Source: Saccharibacillus nicotianae (lineage in GTDB: Bacteria; Bacillota; Bacilli; Paenibacillales; Paenibacillaceae). Taken from it: a stretch of 64,000 bases of DNA. Where the stretch lies: positions 868,001 through 932,000 of the forward strand of contig NZ_JBHUGF010000010.1 in assembly GCF_042681745.1 (NCBI RefSeq). The letters are read 5' to 3'. Below the pieces are notes generated by a model, which was not told where the DNA came from, ran no database searches, and saw only the letters and a program-made list of their open reading frames with translations. This document shows, one piece after another, positions 26,454 through 35,973 of this stretch (its first letter is position 1; every line of letters begins with the position of its first letter). The position numbers and the translations under genes were made by a program.

Positions 26454-27302
26454 CTATAGAGCACTGTTGGACTGAACCTGTATAGATAATTGCCCGGGAG
26501 TTAGACCATAATAACGATGGAAATCATGAATAAGATGAGATTGGTCATAATAACCACCAGAGAAAGCTAATTCACCAAGACTGTATTGCGGATAACGATA
26601 CATCTTCTGTAACACAGACTGAAAGCGAATAATATCTAATATTTCTTTAGGACGAATACCGAATTCTTGCTGGAAAATACGGCGCACCGTTCGTTCACTG
26701 TAATGTACTTGTTGCGCAAGTGTTGCTAAATCGATCTGTCCAGCACAGTCATACATTAATGATAAGCTGTGCGATAGTAGTGGATGAATAGGGCGAGGAT
26801 GAATATCATATGTATATAATGCTTGCTGTAAGTATTGCTCGATTATATCGATTCGTAGCGCATTATCAGATGCACACACCACTTGCTCCCAAAAATAGCT
26901 TGCAGAATGTCCCCATAATTCTTGTAACCATATTTGTTCATGAAGATCAGCAATAGGATATCCAACAATCGCTTGCACCGCTTCCACATACATACGAATA
27001 CCGAAAAAATTCATAGATTGCTTAGGATAAAAAACATCATATGTAGACATCCATGAAGAAACAAAAGCACCTTGAGTAACAGAAAGTGCATCCAAATCAA
27101 AAATAATATCGATACATCCATCTGGAATAATACGATAAGCAAAAGGAGTAGACAGAGTCGTAGAACTCAACTGAAATGTAGATGACCAATAACAAGCAAC
27201 TGTAGATTGCAATAATGGTTGTGGAGCATATTCCTCATAATGATAATGATTATTTTGTAAATGAGATTGTAGCATCGGTGGCTGAAGAGGACGATATATC
27301 AT
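26454..27302 (-). CDS. AraC-family transcriptional regulator
   Basis: The start at 27302 is chosen because AAAAAGGAGTGTTGAA precedes that ATG; an upstream in-frame start lacks a site. The 282-residue protein has an N-terminal sensory part (YRIIPDGCIDIIFDL, typical of the DUF6597 group) and a C-terminal pair of helix-turn-helix units (DLATLAQQVHYSERTVRRIF, then YSLGELAFSGGYYDQSHLIH). It is divergent from the SPFH gene at 27534 and 119 nt downstream of the glyoxalase-fold gene start. Its target is unknown, but neighbouring VOC genes are frequent targets of this group. Confidence 0.85.
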   Translation of the reverse strand: MIYRPLQPPMLQSHLQNNHYHYEEYAPQPLLQSTVACYWSSTFQLSSTTLSTPFAYRIIPDGCIDIIFDLDALSVTQGAFVSSWMSTYDVFYPKQSMNFFGIRMYVEAVQAIVGYPIADLHEQIWLQELWGHSASYFWEQVVCASDNALRIDIIEQYLQQALYTYDIHPRPIHPLLSHSLSLMYDCAGQIDLATLAQQVHYSERTVRRIFQQEFGIRPKEILDIIRFQSVLQKMYRYPQYSLGELAFSGGYYDQSHLIHDFHRYYGLTPGQLSIQVQSNSAL

Positions 27303-27533
27303 TTCAACACTCCTTTTTAAGACATAGCTTTCAATACGCAACTTTCAATACACAGCATCCGAATGATGATTATAATCATGGCGTTATTTCTATTGTCTAT
27401 ATTGAGTGTAACATGATTTGGAATCAGCGTAATCCAATAATAATTAACAAAATGTTATTATCATATTGTAAATATCAAAAGATGGTGATATATTGTTATT
27501 AACATAAAGGAAATAACAAAGGAGAGAGTGATT

Positions 27534-28583
27534 ATGTTTGGATTTCGCTTCGTCAAATTTCAACCAAGTGAATATGTGATGAAAGTAAGAAACGGGAAAA
27601 TAGTAAAAGAAGGTGTAGGCTTATCGTTTCGCTATTATGCACCGACGACTTCTGTCATTGTCGTACCTGTATCATCGATTGATGTCCCGTTTATATTTGA
27701 AGAAATAACGAATGATTATCAGACGGTAACCGTACAAGGGCAATTGACATACCGGATTGTCGATTACCGCAAAACGACTCAAATCTTAAATTACACGTAC
27801 AATTTACGCAAAAATCAATATATCTCGGATGATCCTAACAAGCTGGCTCAACGGGTAATTAATATTGCGAAAGTATTGACCAAAAAGCATCTGGAGCAAA
27901 TGCCACTGCGAGAAGCGATTCAATCCAGTGAACGATTAGCTCAAAGTATTACACGCGAAATTATGCAAAATGCTGAATTAGAGAAGCTTGGTATCGAATT
28001 GATGGGCTTTTCTGTGTTAGCAATTTTGCCTAATAAAGAAACAATGAGAGCTTTAGAAGCGCAAGCACGCGAACAGATTCTACGCAATGCAGATGATGCA
28101 CTATATGAACGCCGTAATGCATCGATCGAACAAGAACGTCGGGTCAAAGAAAATGAATTGAACACCGAAATTGCAGTAGAAACCAAGAAAAAACAAATTC
28201 GCGAAACCCAATTAGACGCCGAGCGTTCGGTCAGTGTGAAAAAGAATGAGATCAAAGAAGAACAATTGCAATTCGATACGATGATGGAGGAAAAGAAACA
28301 GCAATTAACAGAACTGTCGATTGCTAATGCTAGAGCACAAGCCGATGCCAAAGCATACGAAATGTCTGCGGTAATGAAGTCGCTTGAAGGCGTTAATCCA
28401 GCCTTGCTACAATCGATGGCGAATATGGGCATGAATCCTGATAAGTTGATTGCTATTGCTTTTCAAGGGTTGGCTGAAAATGCTGGTCGTATCGGACAAT
28501 TGAATATTACGCCAGATCTATTGCAAGGACTATTATCAGAATCGAATGATCATCAACATCAGCAAGGAGGTCGGAATAGATGA
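27534..28583 (+). CDS. SPFH/band-7 domain protein
   Basis: The start at 27534 follows AAAGGAGAGAGTGATT; a GTG two codons upstream is less well spaced. The 349-residue protein has an SPFH domain (VTVQGQLTYRIVDYRKTTQI, then LEKLGIELMGFSVLAI) and a long charged coiled coil of about 120 residues rich in Glu, Lys and Arg. It ends in a Gly/Met-rich segment (MANMGMNPDKLIAIAFQ). No clear transmembrane segment is seen. SPFH proteins oligomerise into membrane-associated scaffolds. It overlaps the next gene by ATGA, so translation is coupled. Confidence 0.85.
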   Translation: MFGFRFVKFQPSEYVMKVRNGKIVKEGVGLSFRYYAPTTSVIVVPVSSIDVPFIFEEITNDYQTVTVQGQLTYRIVDYRKTTQILNYTYNLRKNQYISDDPNKLAQRVINIAKVLTKKHLEQMPLREAIQSSERLAQSITREIMQNAELEKLGIELMGFSVLAILPNKETMRALEAQAREQILRNADDALYERRNASIEQERRVKENELNTEIAVETKKKQIRETQLDAERSVSVKKNEIKEEQLQFDTMMEEKKQQLTELSIANARAQADAKAYEMSAVMKSLEGVNPALLQSMANMGMNPDKLIAIAFQGLAENAGRIGQLNITPDLLQGLLSESNDHQHQQGGRNR

Positions 28584-29548
28584 ATAGCCGGATAAGCGAA
28601 AATAAAATTGTACTGGTAAAGCGTAAAACACGACTAGAAGAATTGATTGTTCGTTATAATACGATCCAGCAAGCACAATTTTATATTGAGCGTCTGGGTG
28701 TTGATTTTACCGACTATATACAAGAAGATCAGAATTATCGTCATGCTGTAGAACAATCGATGATTGTTTTACAAACGATCGGCAGAGTACAACTGTTAGA
28801 GCGTGAACATGTACCGAATTTTATTTTTGGAGACGATGATATTGTAGTGGTACTCGGGCAAGATGGACTGGTTGCAAATACGATGAAGTATGTTACACAT
28901 CAGCCGTTAATCGGCGTGAATCCTGATCCATTACGTTGGGATGGCGTTTTGCTTCCTTTTCAAGTACGTGATCTGATCCAAGTGGTACCTGAGGTATTGA
29001 ATCGCCGTCGTCATATTCAAGAAGTAATGCTAGCCAAAGCAGAATTAAATGATGGGCAGACATTATACGGAGTAAACGATCTATTTATCGGACGCAAAAC
29101 GCATGTCTCGGCACGTTATCAATTGCAGTTAGCAGGGCATGTGGAGCAACAATCTTCAAGTGGCATTATTGTATCGACAGGAATGGGTGCTACAGGCTGG
29201 TTCAAAAGTGTACTCGCAGGCGCAAGTGGTATTGTACACAGTGAAAGTTATCAACAGATTACAGGCAGTGTCCAGTATGAGCAGACCACATCTGTTACGA
29301 CTACTGCATTAGCGTGGGATACACCACAGTTGTATTTTACAGTTAGAGAACCTTTTCCTAGCCGTACCACTTCTACCAACTGTGTATTCGGACAAATCAA
29401 TCCTAATCAGCCATTGCGTATTATATCGCAAATGCCTGAAAATGGAGTGATCTTTAGCGATGGTGTCGAAAGCGACTTTTTGGAATTTAATTCAGGCATG
29501 ACAGCAACAATCGGCGTAGCTGAGAAGCGGGGGCATCTGGTGGTATGA
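28580..29548 (+). CDS. Divergent NAD-kinase-fold protein coupled to the SPFH gene
   Basis: This is a 322-residue protein. The segment VVVLGQDGLVANTMKYV sits where NAD kinases have GGDGTxL, and GIIVSTGMGATGWFKSVL where they have the STPTGSTAY loop. LIGVNPDPLRWDGVLLPF matches the conserved region after the first loop. This is therefore the NAD kinase/DAG kinase fold with altered catalytic signatures. The acidic GDDD just before it may still bind metal. Activity is uncertain: it might phosphorylate a different substrate or act as a nucleotide-binding regulator. The 4-nt overlap with the SPFH gene points to joint function. Confidence 0.7.
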   Translation: MNSRISENKIVLVKRKTRLEELIVRYNTIQQAQFYIERLGVDFTDYIQEDQNYRHAVEQSMIVLQTIGRVQLLEREHVPNFIFGDDDIVVVLGQDGLVANTMKYVTHQPLIGVNPDPLRWDGVLLPFQVRDLIQVVPEVLNRRRHIQEVMLAKAELNDGQTLYGVNDLFIGRKTHVSARYQLQLAGHVEQQSSSGIIVSTGMGATGWFKSVLAGASGIVHSESYQQITGSVQYEQTTSVTTTALAWDTPQLYFTVREPFPSRTTSTNCVFGQINPNQPLRIISQMPENGVIFSDGVESDFLEFNSGMTATIGVAEKRGHLVV

Positions 29549-29610
29549 TGATTGTTTTGTGTTATGATATCCCTATCTGTTGAAGATAATACAGTAAGGG
29601 GTATGGAGTC

Positions 29611-29964
29611 ATGAACCAAAATATACAGCAATTCAAAGCTGATTTCTTCAAAGCTTTGGCTCATCCGATGCGGATTCAGATTTTAGAAGCTCTGTGTACT
29701 GGAGATAAGACGGTCAATGAACTGCAAGCGATTGTTGGTTCAGAAGGATCGGCTGTTTCTCAACAACTATCAATATTACGTAGCAAAAATGTAGTACAAG
29801 GGATCAAAGAAGGCACATCGGTAATCTATTCGTTACGTGATCCGTTAATACAAGAATTGTTAGCAGTAGCGAAGCGTATTTTTGATAATCATCTGGTAGA
29901 TGCGATCTCTTTATTGGAAGGGATGCGTAATGAACCGGAAGCAAGCAGACAGCTTGAGAAATAA
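29611..29964 (+). CDS. ArsR-family transcriptional regulator
   Basis: This 117-residue winged helix protein begins NIQQFKADFFKALAHPMRIQ, the ArsR hallmark. The recognition helix is in GSEGSAVSQQLSILRSKNVV and the wing in VQGIKEGTSVIYSL. There is no metal-binding CxC motif in the recognition helix, so the signal need not be a metal. AAGGGGTATGGAGTC precedes the ATG. It lies 222 nt before a SulP transporter with its own promoter and a palindrome. ArsR-SulP pairs are common, so the transporter is the likely target. Confidence 0.85.
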   Translation: MNQNIQQFKADFFKALAHPMRIQILEALCTGDKTVNELQAIVGSEGSAVSQQLSILRSKNVVQGIKEGTSVIYSLRDPLIQELLAVAKRIFDNHLVDAISLLEGMRNEPEASRQLEK

Positions 29965-30038
29965 ATCAAGCTAACCTCAAACCTCAGTACAATCTATAGA
30001 TCCATTCATTTCTATACCACAATTATCTAGACACCATC

Positions 30039-30071
30039 AAAGTATCTCTTATGTATAAAGAGATACTTTTT
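30039..30071 (+). terminator. Terminator after the ArsR gene
   Basis: AAAGTATCTCTT (30039-30050) pairs with AAGAGATACTTT (30058-30069) around a 7-nt loop and is followed by T residues. It separates the regulator from the SulP gene. Confidence 0.85.
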
Positions 30072-30090
30072 TGCTATGCATAAAATATCA

Positions 30091-30119
30091 TTGACACCAT
30101 CTGTATACAGGCGTACTAT
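30091..30119 (+). promoter_or_regulatory. SigA-type promoter with a palindrome, for the SulP gene
   Basis: TTGACA (30091-30096) and TACTAT (30114-30119) are separated by 17 nt, a near-consensus vegetative promoter. The spacer holds CTGTATACAG (30101-30110), a perfect 10-bp palindrome. A repressor bound there would block RNA polymerase. The ArsR protein encoded just upstream is the obvious candidate. Confidence 0.7.
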
Positions 30120-30186
30120 CTCTTTATATTCAAATAATCAGATATTTAGAATAAGACGTTAAAATATACAAAAAGAAGGTAGACAA

Positions 30187-31956
30187 ATGAAGTGGACAGG
30201 AAGATTTGCTGGATATAACCGTAACAGCTTACGCAAAGATTTAATTTCAGGCATGATTGTAGGTATTATTGCTATTCCCTTAGGGATGGCTTTTGCTATT
30301 GCTTCAGGGGTTAAGCCTGAATATGGAATTTATACAACGATCATTGCAGGCATACTTATTTCTTTGTGCGGAGGTTCCAAATTCCAAATCGGTGGCCCGA
30401 CAGGTGCATTTATCCCTATATTATTCGCTGTCGTTATGCAGTACGGATATGAAAATTTGTTGATTGCTGGTTTTATGGCAGGTGTTTTTTTGCTTCTGAT
30501 GGGATTGCTTCGCTTAGGCAAGTTAATTTCATTTATTCCAAGACCGGTCACTATTGGTTTTACCGCAGGTATCGCAGTCACTATTTTTGGAGGACAAATT
30601 GCTAATTTTTTAGGATTAAGTGGACTGACTAAGCATGAAGATTTTTTCTCGAATATGCGCGAAATTGTTGTTCATTTGAACACATTTAATATCTACAGTT
30701 GTATCACCGGATTGATTTGCTTTGTAGCCATAGTAGTGACTTCACGCTTTTTTCCTAAAGTTCCAGGATCATTGATCGGACTATGTATTTCTACAGGGGT
30801 AGCTGTACTATTTTTTCAAGGTAAAGTGGCTACTATCGAATCTTCATTTGGCGCGATCTCAGGAGCGCTTCCTCATTTTCATATTCCTGATTTAACGTGG
30901 GATAAAATGATGTTTTTGATTCGTCCAGCCTTAGTCATTGCAATGTTAGGCAGTATCGAATCTTTGTTATCGGCAGTAGTGGCTGATGGTATGACAGGCA
31001 CACGTCACAACAGCAATCGAGAGCTAATCGGACAAGGCATCGCGAATATGATTACACCTTTATTTGGCGGTATTCCCGCTACAGGAGCTATCGCACGCAC
31101 AGCTACTAATATCAAAAATGGCGCTGTATCACCTATTTCTGGTATCGTGCATGGTATTGTGGTATTGCTTGTATTGGTGTTATTTGCTCCTTATGCCTCT
31201 CATATTCCGCTTGCAAGTATGGCTCCAATCTTAATGCTAGTAGCATGGCATATGAGCGAACGTAAACATTTTGTACATATTTTGAAAATCAAAACAAGTG
31301 ATTCGCTCGTACTGGCAATCACGTTTTTATTGACAGTATTTGCTGATCTGACGACTGCTGTTGAAGTAGGATTATTGTTAGCGGTTATATTATTTGTCAA
31401 ACGAATGAGTCAAGGATTAACAATAACCAAAGTATTACCTGATCCAGAAGCAATTAATCAGCAAGTACAACCTCATATGGTCACTGAAAATCACGATTGT
31501 CCGCAGATTAGTATCTATACAATCGAAGGCGCACTCTTTTTCGGCAGTACACATCTGATTGAACAAGCGATCGATGAAGCTATCGCCAATCAACCGCGTA
31601 TCGTATTACTTCGTATGAGTAGAGTACCGATGATTGATACAACAGGAGATGCTAACTTAGCGATATTGATCCGTAAAGTACAATCCTATGGTGGCATAGT
31701 AATGATCTCCGGGATTCAGCAACAACCACTTGAATTGATGCGCAAAACGGGGTTATATACGATGATTGGAGCAGATCATTTTTATCAGCGTACCGGTATC
31801 GCTATTCATCAAGCTTTGAGTTATCTTGATCTGGAACGTTGTCGTGGTTGTCAGCATTTTGCTTTTCATGAATGTGAGGCGCTATCTGCTGGAATGATGC
31901 CGTCGCCCGTAACTTCACCGTTACTATTGAACAAAGCTTTGGAATCTACCGTTTAA
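30187..31956 (+). CDS. SulP-family anion transporter with STAS domain
   Basis: This 589-residue transporter has about 10-12 hydrophobic segments in residues 15-410. The first is preceded by RKDLISGMIVGIIAIPLGMA, the SulP signature, and GGPTGAFIPI follows. A C-terminal STAS domain (about 435-555) contains VPMIDTTGDANLA. SulP proteins move sulfate, bicarbonate or other anions; the substrate is unknown. The extreme C-terminus carries CRGCQHFAFHEC, an unusual Cys/His cluster that may bind metal or respond to redox state. GAAGGTAG precedes the ATG. It is likely controlled by the upstream ArsR protein. Confidence 0.85.
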   Translation: MKWTGRFAGYNRNSLRKDLISGMIVGIIAIPLGMAFAIASGVKPEYGIYTTIIAGILISLCGGSKFQIGGPTGAFIPILFAVVMQYGYENLLIAGFMAGVFLLLMGLLRLGKLISFIPRPVTIGFTAGIAVTIFGGQIANFLGLSGLTKHEDFFSNMREIVVHLNTFNIYSCITGLICFVAIVVTSRFFPKVPGSLIGLCISTGVAVLFFQGKVATIESSFGAISGALPHFHIPDLTWDKMMFLIRPALVIAMLGSIESLLSAVVADGMTGTRHNSNRELIGQGIANMITPLFGGIPATGAIARTATNIKNGAVSPISGIVHGIVVLLVLVLFAPYASHIPLASMAPILMLVAWHMSERKHFVHILKIKTSDSLVLAITFLLTVFADLTTAVEVGLLLAVILFVKRMSQGLTITKVLPDPEAINQQVQPHMVTENHDCPQISIYTIEGALFFGSTHLIEQAIDEAIANQPRIVLLRMSRVPMIDTTGDANLAILIRKVQSYGGIVMISGIQQQPLELMRKTGLYTMIGADHFYQRTGIAIHQALSYLDLERCRGCQHFAFHECEALSAGMMPSPVTSPLLLNKALESTV

Positions 31957-32030
31957 TTTTCAGAAAACAAGTGTAAAAAAAGACATACGCATCATATCCA
32001 ATCTGTTGCACATAGAAAGGAAGGATACAT

Positions 32031-32591
32031 ATGTCTGCATCATCTCAACAAAAGTATCAAGATTATCGATCTATACGAGGTATTGATCATATCGGTCTAA
32101 CCGTTCCTGATATCGAAGAAGCGACTCGATTTTTTAAGCAAGCATTTGGAGCTCGTATTTGTTATGATACGCTCACACCTCAACAACCTGCTCAAGAAGG
32201 AGCAGAGAGTGAGCAGAAGTTAGGATTACCAGAAGGGGCTAAAGTGCGTCATATACGATTGATTCAGATCGGTCAGGGCGCAAGTATCGAAATGTTCCAA
32301 TTTGAAAATACCCAGCAGCGTTCTCCAGCACTAGCAGTAGATTACGGTATTCAACATATGGCGTTGTACGTAGAGGATATGTCAGAAGCGATCCGTCATT
32401 TTGAATCGGCGGGTGGCATTTTGCTATCTTCACCTAACCCATTGCCTAGTGTGGAGAAGGGAGAAGAACATTTATTTGTGTATGGACGTGCACCCTGGGG
32501 AACATTAATTGAATTACTTTCTTACCCACATGGAATTGATTATCCGCAGACAAGCGAAAGTCACCGCTGGACACCGCCAGCAGTGAAGTAA
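32031..32591 (+). CDS. VOC/glyoxalase-family protein
   Basis: This 186-residue protein has SIRGIDHIGLTVPDIEEATR at the start, with the His of the first VOC metal site, and VRHIRLIQIGQGASIEMFQF. The second module reads YGIQHMALYVEDMSEAIRHF and ends in WGTLIELLSYP, with a Glu at the usual metal position. It is probably a metal-dependent dioxygenase or lyase of unknown substrate. AAAGGAAGG precedes the ATG. It lies 74 nt after the SulP gene on the same strand and converges on the gene at 32600, with only 8 nt between stops. Confidence 0.85.
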   Translation: MSASSQQKYQDYRSIRGIDHIGLTVPDIEEATRFFKQAFGARICYDTLTPQQPAQEGAESEQKLGLPEGAKVRHIRLIQIGQGASIEMFQFENTQQRSPALAVDYGIQHMALYVEDMSEAIRHFESAGGILLSSPNPLPSVEKGEEHLFVYGRAPWGTLIELLSYPHGIDYPQTSESHRWTPPAVK

Positions 32592-32599
32592 TCTGAATA

Positions 32600-33706
32600 T
32601 TATTTGATTTGTATAAGTTGCGTATCTCCGATATTATCAGCTTCTCGTGTAACGACTTGCAATTGCAGTGTTTTGGGCTGATCAAGTAGATTACTATAAA
32701 ATATATATTCGTAACTGTTCGGATCATCGAAAGCCATTTTGCGATTTAAGGCGCGTAACAGTACAGCTTGATCACCTTCACCTGCAATAATGCCTGTCGC
32801 TTCAACCCACGGTTTATTAGTGTTATAGGGTTCAAATGGTTGATCTCCTGTAAAGCGAACACGAATCTCTAAAGGAGACATTTCTACTCTTGTCAAAGCG
32901 ACTTTGTGATCACCTAATTCAATAGTATGGTTCGGATAAACAATTTCTGTCTCCGGTCGTTTGAATTGACCGGCTAAAGAGAAGTGAATAAGTAAGGTAG
33001 GAGAATAATGCATATCTTCTGTACTCGTATTGGTCACTGGGTCGCTTAGTCTGCCTTCATCGACCGAAGCAATTTGGAATTTGGCTGCAATTTCCTGCGG
33101 GAAAGGCTCTCTTGATTTCAATCGAATAGTAGTCGTACCACGAAATACATTTTCACTATCTGTATCATGAGTTCCATTATTGCGTGAATGACCAAGAGGC
33201 TTACCTGTAGCAATACTGCTTAATTTGACACTATTCATCCCGTATATTTCTTGTCCGTTTAAGCTTTTGGCAGTATAGAGAATAATGAGTTGATTTTCAT
33301 CAGCGGTCACAGCATTGACAGTAACGATATAGCCGTCTTTTTCAGCGCTCTCATTGACATATTGAATATAATTATGCTTGATCGCGGACATTAAGCTCTG
33401 GTTCTGAATAACATCACTTTGATACTCATGAAATGGTTCTAATTTGCCCCATGAATTAGCAGTTGTATAAGTGCTTTCAGTAGGCATAGGCACGATCAAT
33501 AAGATCAGCATGACTGCAGAAGTAAAGCCAACAACGACTAATAAGCGAGCATCTAACCAGGGAAAGCGTGATTGCAATCGTTTGGCTTCTTGAACATCTT
33601 CTTCATCTGTAAGAGTAGAGGTATGAGACATTTCAGATAGAGAAGGTTGTTCGGTATGTAGGTGAGAGCTAGATGGTTGGGACGAATCTTTGTTGGATGT
33701 ACTCAT
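32600..33706 (-). CDS. Membrane-anchored DUF4179-like protein
   Basis: The start at 33706 is chosen for its spacing of 10 nt from AGGAGG; an ATG three codons earlier lies too close. The 368-residue protein has a Ser-rich cytoplasmic N-terminus and one transmembrane segment (LLVVVGFTSAVMLILLIVP, about residues 55-73). Its extracytoplasmic beta-rich part has two halves, resembling DUF4179/DUF5643 proteins of Paenibacillus and Bacillus, which often act as anti-sigma or stress-sensing membrane proteins. No sigma factor gene is adjacent, so a role in signalling is only a possibility. Confidence 0.6.
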   Translation of the reverse strand: MSTSNKDSSQPSSSHLHTEQPSLSEMSHTSTLTDEEDVQEAKRLQSRFPWLDARLLVVVGFTSAVMLILLIVPMPTESTYTTANSWGKLEPFHEYQSDVIQNQSLMSAIKHNYIQYVNESAEKDGYIVTVNAVTADENQLIILYTAKSLNGQEIYGMNSVKLSSIATGKPLGHSRNNGTHDTDSENVFRGTTTIRLKSREPFPQEIAAKFQIASVDEGRLSDPVTNTSTEDMHYSPTLLIHFSLAGQFKRPETEIVYPNHTIELGDHKVALTRVEMSPLEIRVRFTGDQPFEPYNTNKPWVEATGIIAGEGDQAVLLRALNRKMAFDDPNSYEYIFYSNLLDQPKTLQLQVVTREADNIGDTQLIQIK

Positions 33707-33922
33707 AGCTACCATTCCTCCTGATTCAGAATAATTGACGAAGTTGCTTAGTTATAGAAAGGGATCATAAAGTATAAGATCTTAATTTAAAATTTCTTTT
33801 CTGCTACGTGCTTATTGTATATATCGGTAGTAACGCTACTTTTATTACTTCTTTTGTCAACATCTAGTTGATCAATCATCTTTATTTTATCTTACTACGA
33901 ATAGCCAATACAAGTAGACATC

Positions 33923-33983
33923 AAAAAGCCCTCATCTCTTTAAGAAAAGCAATCCTTTTCATTGTAGAGAATGAAGGCTTTTT
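33923..33983 (-). terminator. Terminator after the first chemoreceptor gene
   Basis: AAAAAGCCCTCATCTCT (from 33923) pairs with AGAGAATGAAGGCTTTTT (33966-33983) around a long loop. A and T runs on the two sides allow it to work in both directions. It lies between the 5' end of the DUF4179-like gene and the 3' end of the chemoreceptor gene. Confidence 0.8.
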
Positions 33984-34038
33984 GAGCTATAGGTTAGAGT
34001 ATCTATTTTAGCGTAGTATTGGTATAGATTGTCCTATA

Positions 34039-35763
34039 TTATACTTTGAACTCGTTCATTTCGCTGTGTAACTGTTCAGCCGTCTGTGCCAAAGAAGAAG
34101 AGGAGGCATTGATTTCTTCCATCGATGCTAACTGCTCTTGCGTAGCAGCAGATACATTTAACATACCAGCCGCCGATTCTTGAGCAATATGAGAAATCTG
34201 TCTTGAATACTCTACAATTTCGGTAGTGCTAGCAGACATTTGTTCTGCACCAGCAGACACTTCTTCAATATCACTTGCTACTTGATTAACCGCTTGTAAA
34301 ATATCCTGGAAAGCAGTACCTGCTATTACAACAGAAGCCATCCCTTTATCGAACTCACGATTGTTCAGATCAACCGCTTCTATAGCATTCAACGTATCTT
34401 TTTGTATAAAAGCTACCAGTTCAATAATTTGCTTCGCGGATTGAGAAGATTGTTCTGCTAATTTACCTACTTCATCAGCAACAACCGCGAATCCTCGACC
34501 TGCTTCACCGGCACGAGCTGCTTCAATCGAAGCGTTCAACGCTAGTAAATTTGTTTGCGAAGAGATACCGGTGATTACTTTAGTGATATTACCAATCTCT
34601 TGAGAACGGCTACCTAATTCTTTCACGACAGCGCCCAGAGACTGTAGTGATTGTTGGATCGAATCCATTTGAGAGACTGCTTGCTGGATTGCCTGATTCC
34701 CATCGGAAGATTTGCTTGCTGCATCAATAGCAGAACTGGATACCGTCTGCGCGCGCACAGCAATTTGTTCTACGCCTATTGCCATTTCTTGCATCGCTTG
34801 AGAAGACTTTGTGGCAATATCGACTTGTTTGGCTGTACCAGTAGCATTTTCTTGTACCGTTTCAGCAATTTGTTCAGCCGCTTGTTTATTTTGTTCACTG
34901 CTTGCTGTTAATTGTTCTGAAGAAGCAGCGACCAATTCAGAAGTAGAAGCTACCGATTCAATCACTTGACGTAAATTGTGCTTCATATGATTAAATGATA
35001 TCGCTAATGAACCGATCTCATCTTTATTTTTAATCATCAAATCAGACCCGGTCAGATCACCGGCAGCAATTTGTTCAGCCGCTTTTTGTAATGATTTAGC
35101 AGGCTTAGAGATCGAGCGAGCAATCAGGAAAGCAATAACAAAAGCGAGAATAATAGCGATTACACTTAGCAGAATGATATTAAAACTTGCTTTCTGCGAA
35201 GTACTTACCGATTGATCTGTAATTTGGGTTGCTTGTTTATTATCATAAGCTACCAATTCTGCAATAGTAGCGTTAGCAGTATACCAGAACGCATACGCAT
35301 TGCGATGCAAAGAGATCGCTTTATTCAAATCGTTGTTTAGACCTGCGTTCAGCACGTTTGGAGAAACTTTGATATAGGCTTCATATTGTGTAGAGAAACG
35401 TTGATATAATCGTTGTTCATCATCACTTTCGATTAGCTTCTCATAGGCGGTGCGTTCGGTTTGAATTTTTTTGATCAATGCTTCATAATCTTGATTAAGC
35501 TTGGCAATTTCATCTTGGTTCGTCTCTACAATAATATTGAGTAATAGACGTTCTAGATCGGATACATCTCCGTTAAGTGTTCCTAATAAAGTAACACTTG
35601 GCATCCATTTCGTATTCACATCAGTTGCTTGATAACCCATACTTCGTGTACTTGTAAGAGCCAGTAAACTGACAATCACCAACAGAAGAATAACACTTAA
35701 AAAGCCAGTTAATAATTTGGTTTGTATACTCATTTTGACTTTACCTATACGCAAACGTTTCAT
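34039..35763 (-). CDS. Methyl-accepting chemotaxis protein (paralogue 1)
   Basis: The start at 35763 follows TTGGGGGACAACATT. The 574-residue receptor has a transmembrane segment near residues 15-35, a four-helix-bundle sensor domain to about 205, a second membrane segment (IILLSVIAIILAFVIAFLI) and HAMP. The signalling hairpin has its tip at RSQEIGNITKVI and EAARAGEAGRGFAVVADEV. It detects a small molecule and controls CheA. It is closely related to the receptor at 37798-39498. A sigma-D-like promoter lies upstream (35810-35836). An upstream extension to 35841 has no ribosome site. Confidence 0.92.
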   Translation of the reverse strand: MKRLRIGKVKMSIQTKLLTGFLSVILLLVIVSLLALTSTRSMGYQATDVNTKWMPSVTLLGTLNGDVSDLERLLLNIIVETNQDEIAKLNQDYEALIKKIQTERTAYEKLIESDDEQRLYQRFSTQYEAYIKVSPNVLNAGLNNDLNKAISLHRNAYAFWYTANATIAELVAYDNKQATQITDQSVSTSQKASFNIILLSVIAIILAFVIAFLIARSISKPAKSLQKAAEQIAAGDLTGSDLMIKNKDEIGSLAISFNHMKHNLRQVIESVASTSELVAASSEQLTASSEQNKQAAEQIAETVQENATGTAKQVDIATKSSQAMQEMAIGVEQIAVRAQTVSSSAIDAASKSSDGNQAIQQAVSQMDSIQQSLQSLGAVVKELGSRSQEIGNITKVITGISSQTNLLALNASIEAARAGEAGRGFAVVADEVGKLAEQSSQSAKQIIELVAFIQKDTLNAIEAVDLNNREFDKGMASVVIAGTAFQDILQAVNQVASDIEEVSAGAEQMSASTTEIVEYSRQISHIAQESAAGMLNVSAATQEQLASMEEINASSSSLAQTAEQLHSEMNEFKV

Positions 35764-35809
35764 AATGTTGTCCCCCAATATGTAATGTGTAACGCATTCA
35801 ACTTTATTT

Positions 35810-35836
35810 ATATCGACAATTTTTTTTAATATCTTA
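35810..35836 (-). promoter_or_regulatory. Sigma-D-like motility promoter of chemoreceptor 1
   Basis: On the minus strand, TAAG is followed by 15 nt and GTCGATAT (plus 35810-35817). The sigma-D consensus is TAAA-N15-GCCGATAT. Two bases differ, and the same GTCGATAT box occurs before the second chemoreceptor, so both are likely in the motility regulon. Confidence 0.6.
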
Positions 35837-35853
35837 GACATTTTTGTAAATTT

Positions 35854-35880
35854 TAGTTCTTAAGATATAGTTCTTAAGAT
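35854..35880. repeat. Tandem 13-mer direct repeat upstream of chemoreceptor 1
   Basis: TAGTTCTTAAGAT occurs at 35854-35866 and again at 35868-35880, one base apart. TTAGTTCTTA also lies upstream of the second chemoreceptor (near 39567). The copies might be a regulator site or a duplication that carried the TAAA box. Confidence 0.6.
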
Positions 35881-35973
35881 TGGAATTGGTAATGCTTACA
35901 TTTCTATAAGATAAATCACAGCTAGAAGTTATGAAAAGTAGATGGTAAGCGAGATAAAATGATCTGCTAAAAC

